Source of the DNA: DASPKW01 sp038244055
Lineage (GTDB): Bacteria; Planctomycetota; Phycisphaerae; Tepidisphaerales; Tepidisphaeraceae
Assembly (NCBI GenBank): GCA_038244055.1
Contig: JBBRTW010000441.1
Location: 1-6,112 of the forward strand
Length of the DNA: 6,112 nucleotides
Direction of reading: 5' to 3'
How positions within the stretch are numbered: the stretch's first letter is position 1; each line of letters starts with the position of its first letter. Under the pieces are notes generated by a model. It saw only the letters and a program-made list of their open reading frames with translations. It was not told the origin of the DNA and did no database searches. This document shows, piece after piece, positions 5,861-6,112 of this stretch. The translations under genes and the position numbers were made by a program.

Positions 5861-6016
5861 TTTCCTGTCACACTGGCAGTCCCCCCTGGCCCCAAAACCT
5901 CCTTTGTCATTAATCCCCCGCCTCCCTCCACCCCACCCCCTCCCCCCTCAACTCCATTATTATCCGACTCTTACCGCACTCTCCGAACCGCTCCTCCCTC
6001 CGGCCGACCCGTGGTT
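5861..6016. other. Pyrimidine-rich intergenic spacer after cinA
   Basis: The top strand is strongly C/T-rich (5925-5950 is nearly all C with some T and A), with no coding signal. TTGTCA (5904) and TATTAT (5958) are about 48 bp apart, too far to form one promoter. No strong terminator hairpin with a T-run was found. Confidence 0.5.
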
Positions 6017-6112
6017 ATGACCCCCACGCACAAGGTCGAGCCCTCCGCTAGTCCTACGTGTATTCGGGTCCGCGCTGGAATCTCCGAGATCATGCTCAAC
6101 ACCTTCCCCCAT
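6017..6112 (+). CDS. Possible start of an unknown gene, cut by window end
   Basis: From ATG 6017 the frame stays open for 32 codons to the window edge, beginning MTPTHKVEPSASPTCIRVRAG and continuing ISEIMLNTFPH. The mixed hydrophobic and charged composition looks more like real protein than the low-complexity frames nearby, and orientation and spacing fit a gene after cinA. There is no Shine-Dalgarno. GTG 6011 is an alternative start. I do not recognise the family, and so few residues give weak support. Confidence 0.35.
   Translation, partial: MTPTHKVEPSASPTCIRVRAGISEIMLNTFPH

Overview
The window is GC-rich, gene-dense and entirely plus-strand. Coding sequence uses C-ending codons almost throughout, and most starts lack a clear Shine-Dalgarno. 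It holds a DUF58 protein gene (5' end outside the window), a small four-helix-bundle (23S rRNA IVS/S23-type) gene, a TgpA-like membrane transglutaminase gene, cinA, and possibly the first codons of one more gene. Codon use, protein style and heptamer repeats suggest an environmental bacterium, perhaps Planctomycetota or another PVC-group lineage. That placement is a guess from sequence style; no rRNA or marker phylogeny is available here.

Layout: 1-1314 DUF58; 1291-1808 a 518-bp cassette bounded by a 35-bp perfect inverted repeat and carrying the four-helix-bundle gene (1371-1802); 1817-4174 transglutaminase; 4175-4414 a repeat-filled spacer with a REP-like inverted pair (4201-4315) and a heptamer array (4337-4406); 4415-5860 cinA; 5861-6016 a pyrimidine-rich spacer; 6017 to the end a possible partial gene.

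DUF58 and TgpA-like transglutaminase genes are classic operon partners, usually next to a MoxR AAA+ ATPase gene, which would be expected upstream. Both are membrane proteins thought to act in envelope or protein maturation. The four-helix-bundle cassette sits exactly between them and looks like a later insertion: removing it joins the two flanking genes into a 13-nt stop/start overlap. cinA is a separate housekeeping function (nucleotide pyrophosphatase / NMN deamidase).

The most unusual property is tandem arrays of 7-bp units: six arrays with five different unit sequences in about 6 kb. They lie inside DUF58, at both ends of the cassette, in the leader of cinA, between the two halves of CinA, and in a loop of CinA's C-terminal domain. 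Those inside genes keep the frame open; those whose units carry stop codons in every frame lie only at gene ends or between genes. They resemble the heptanucleotide STRR repeats described in cyanobacteria, and how they are made is unclear.
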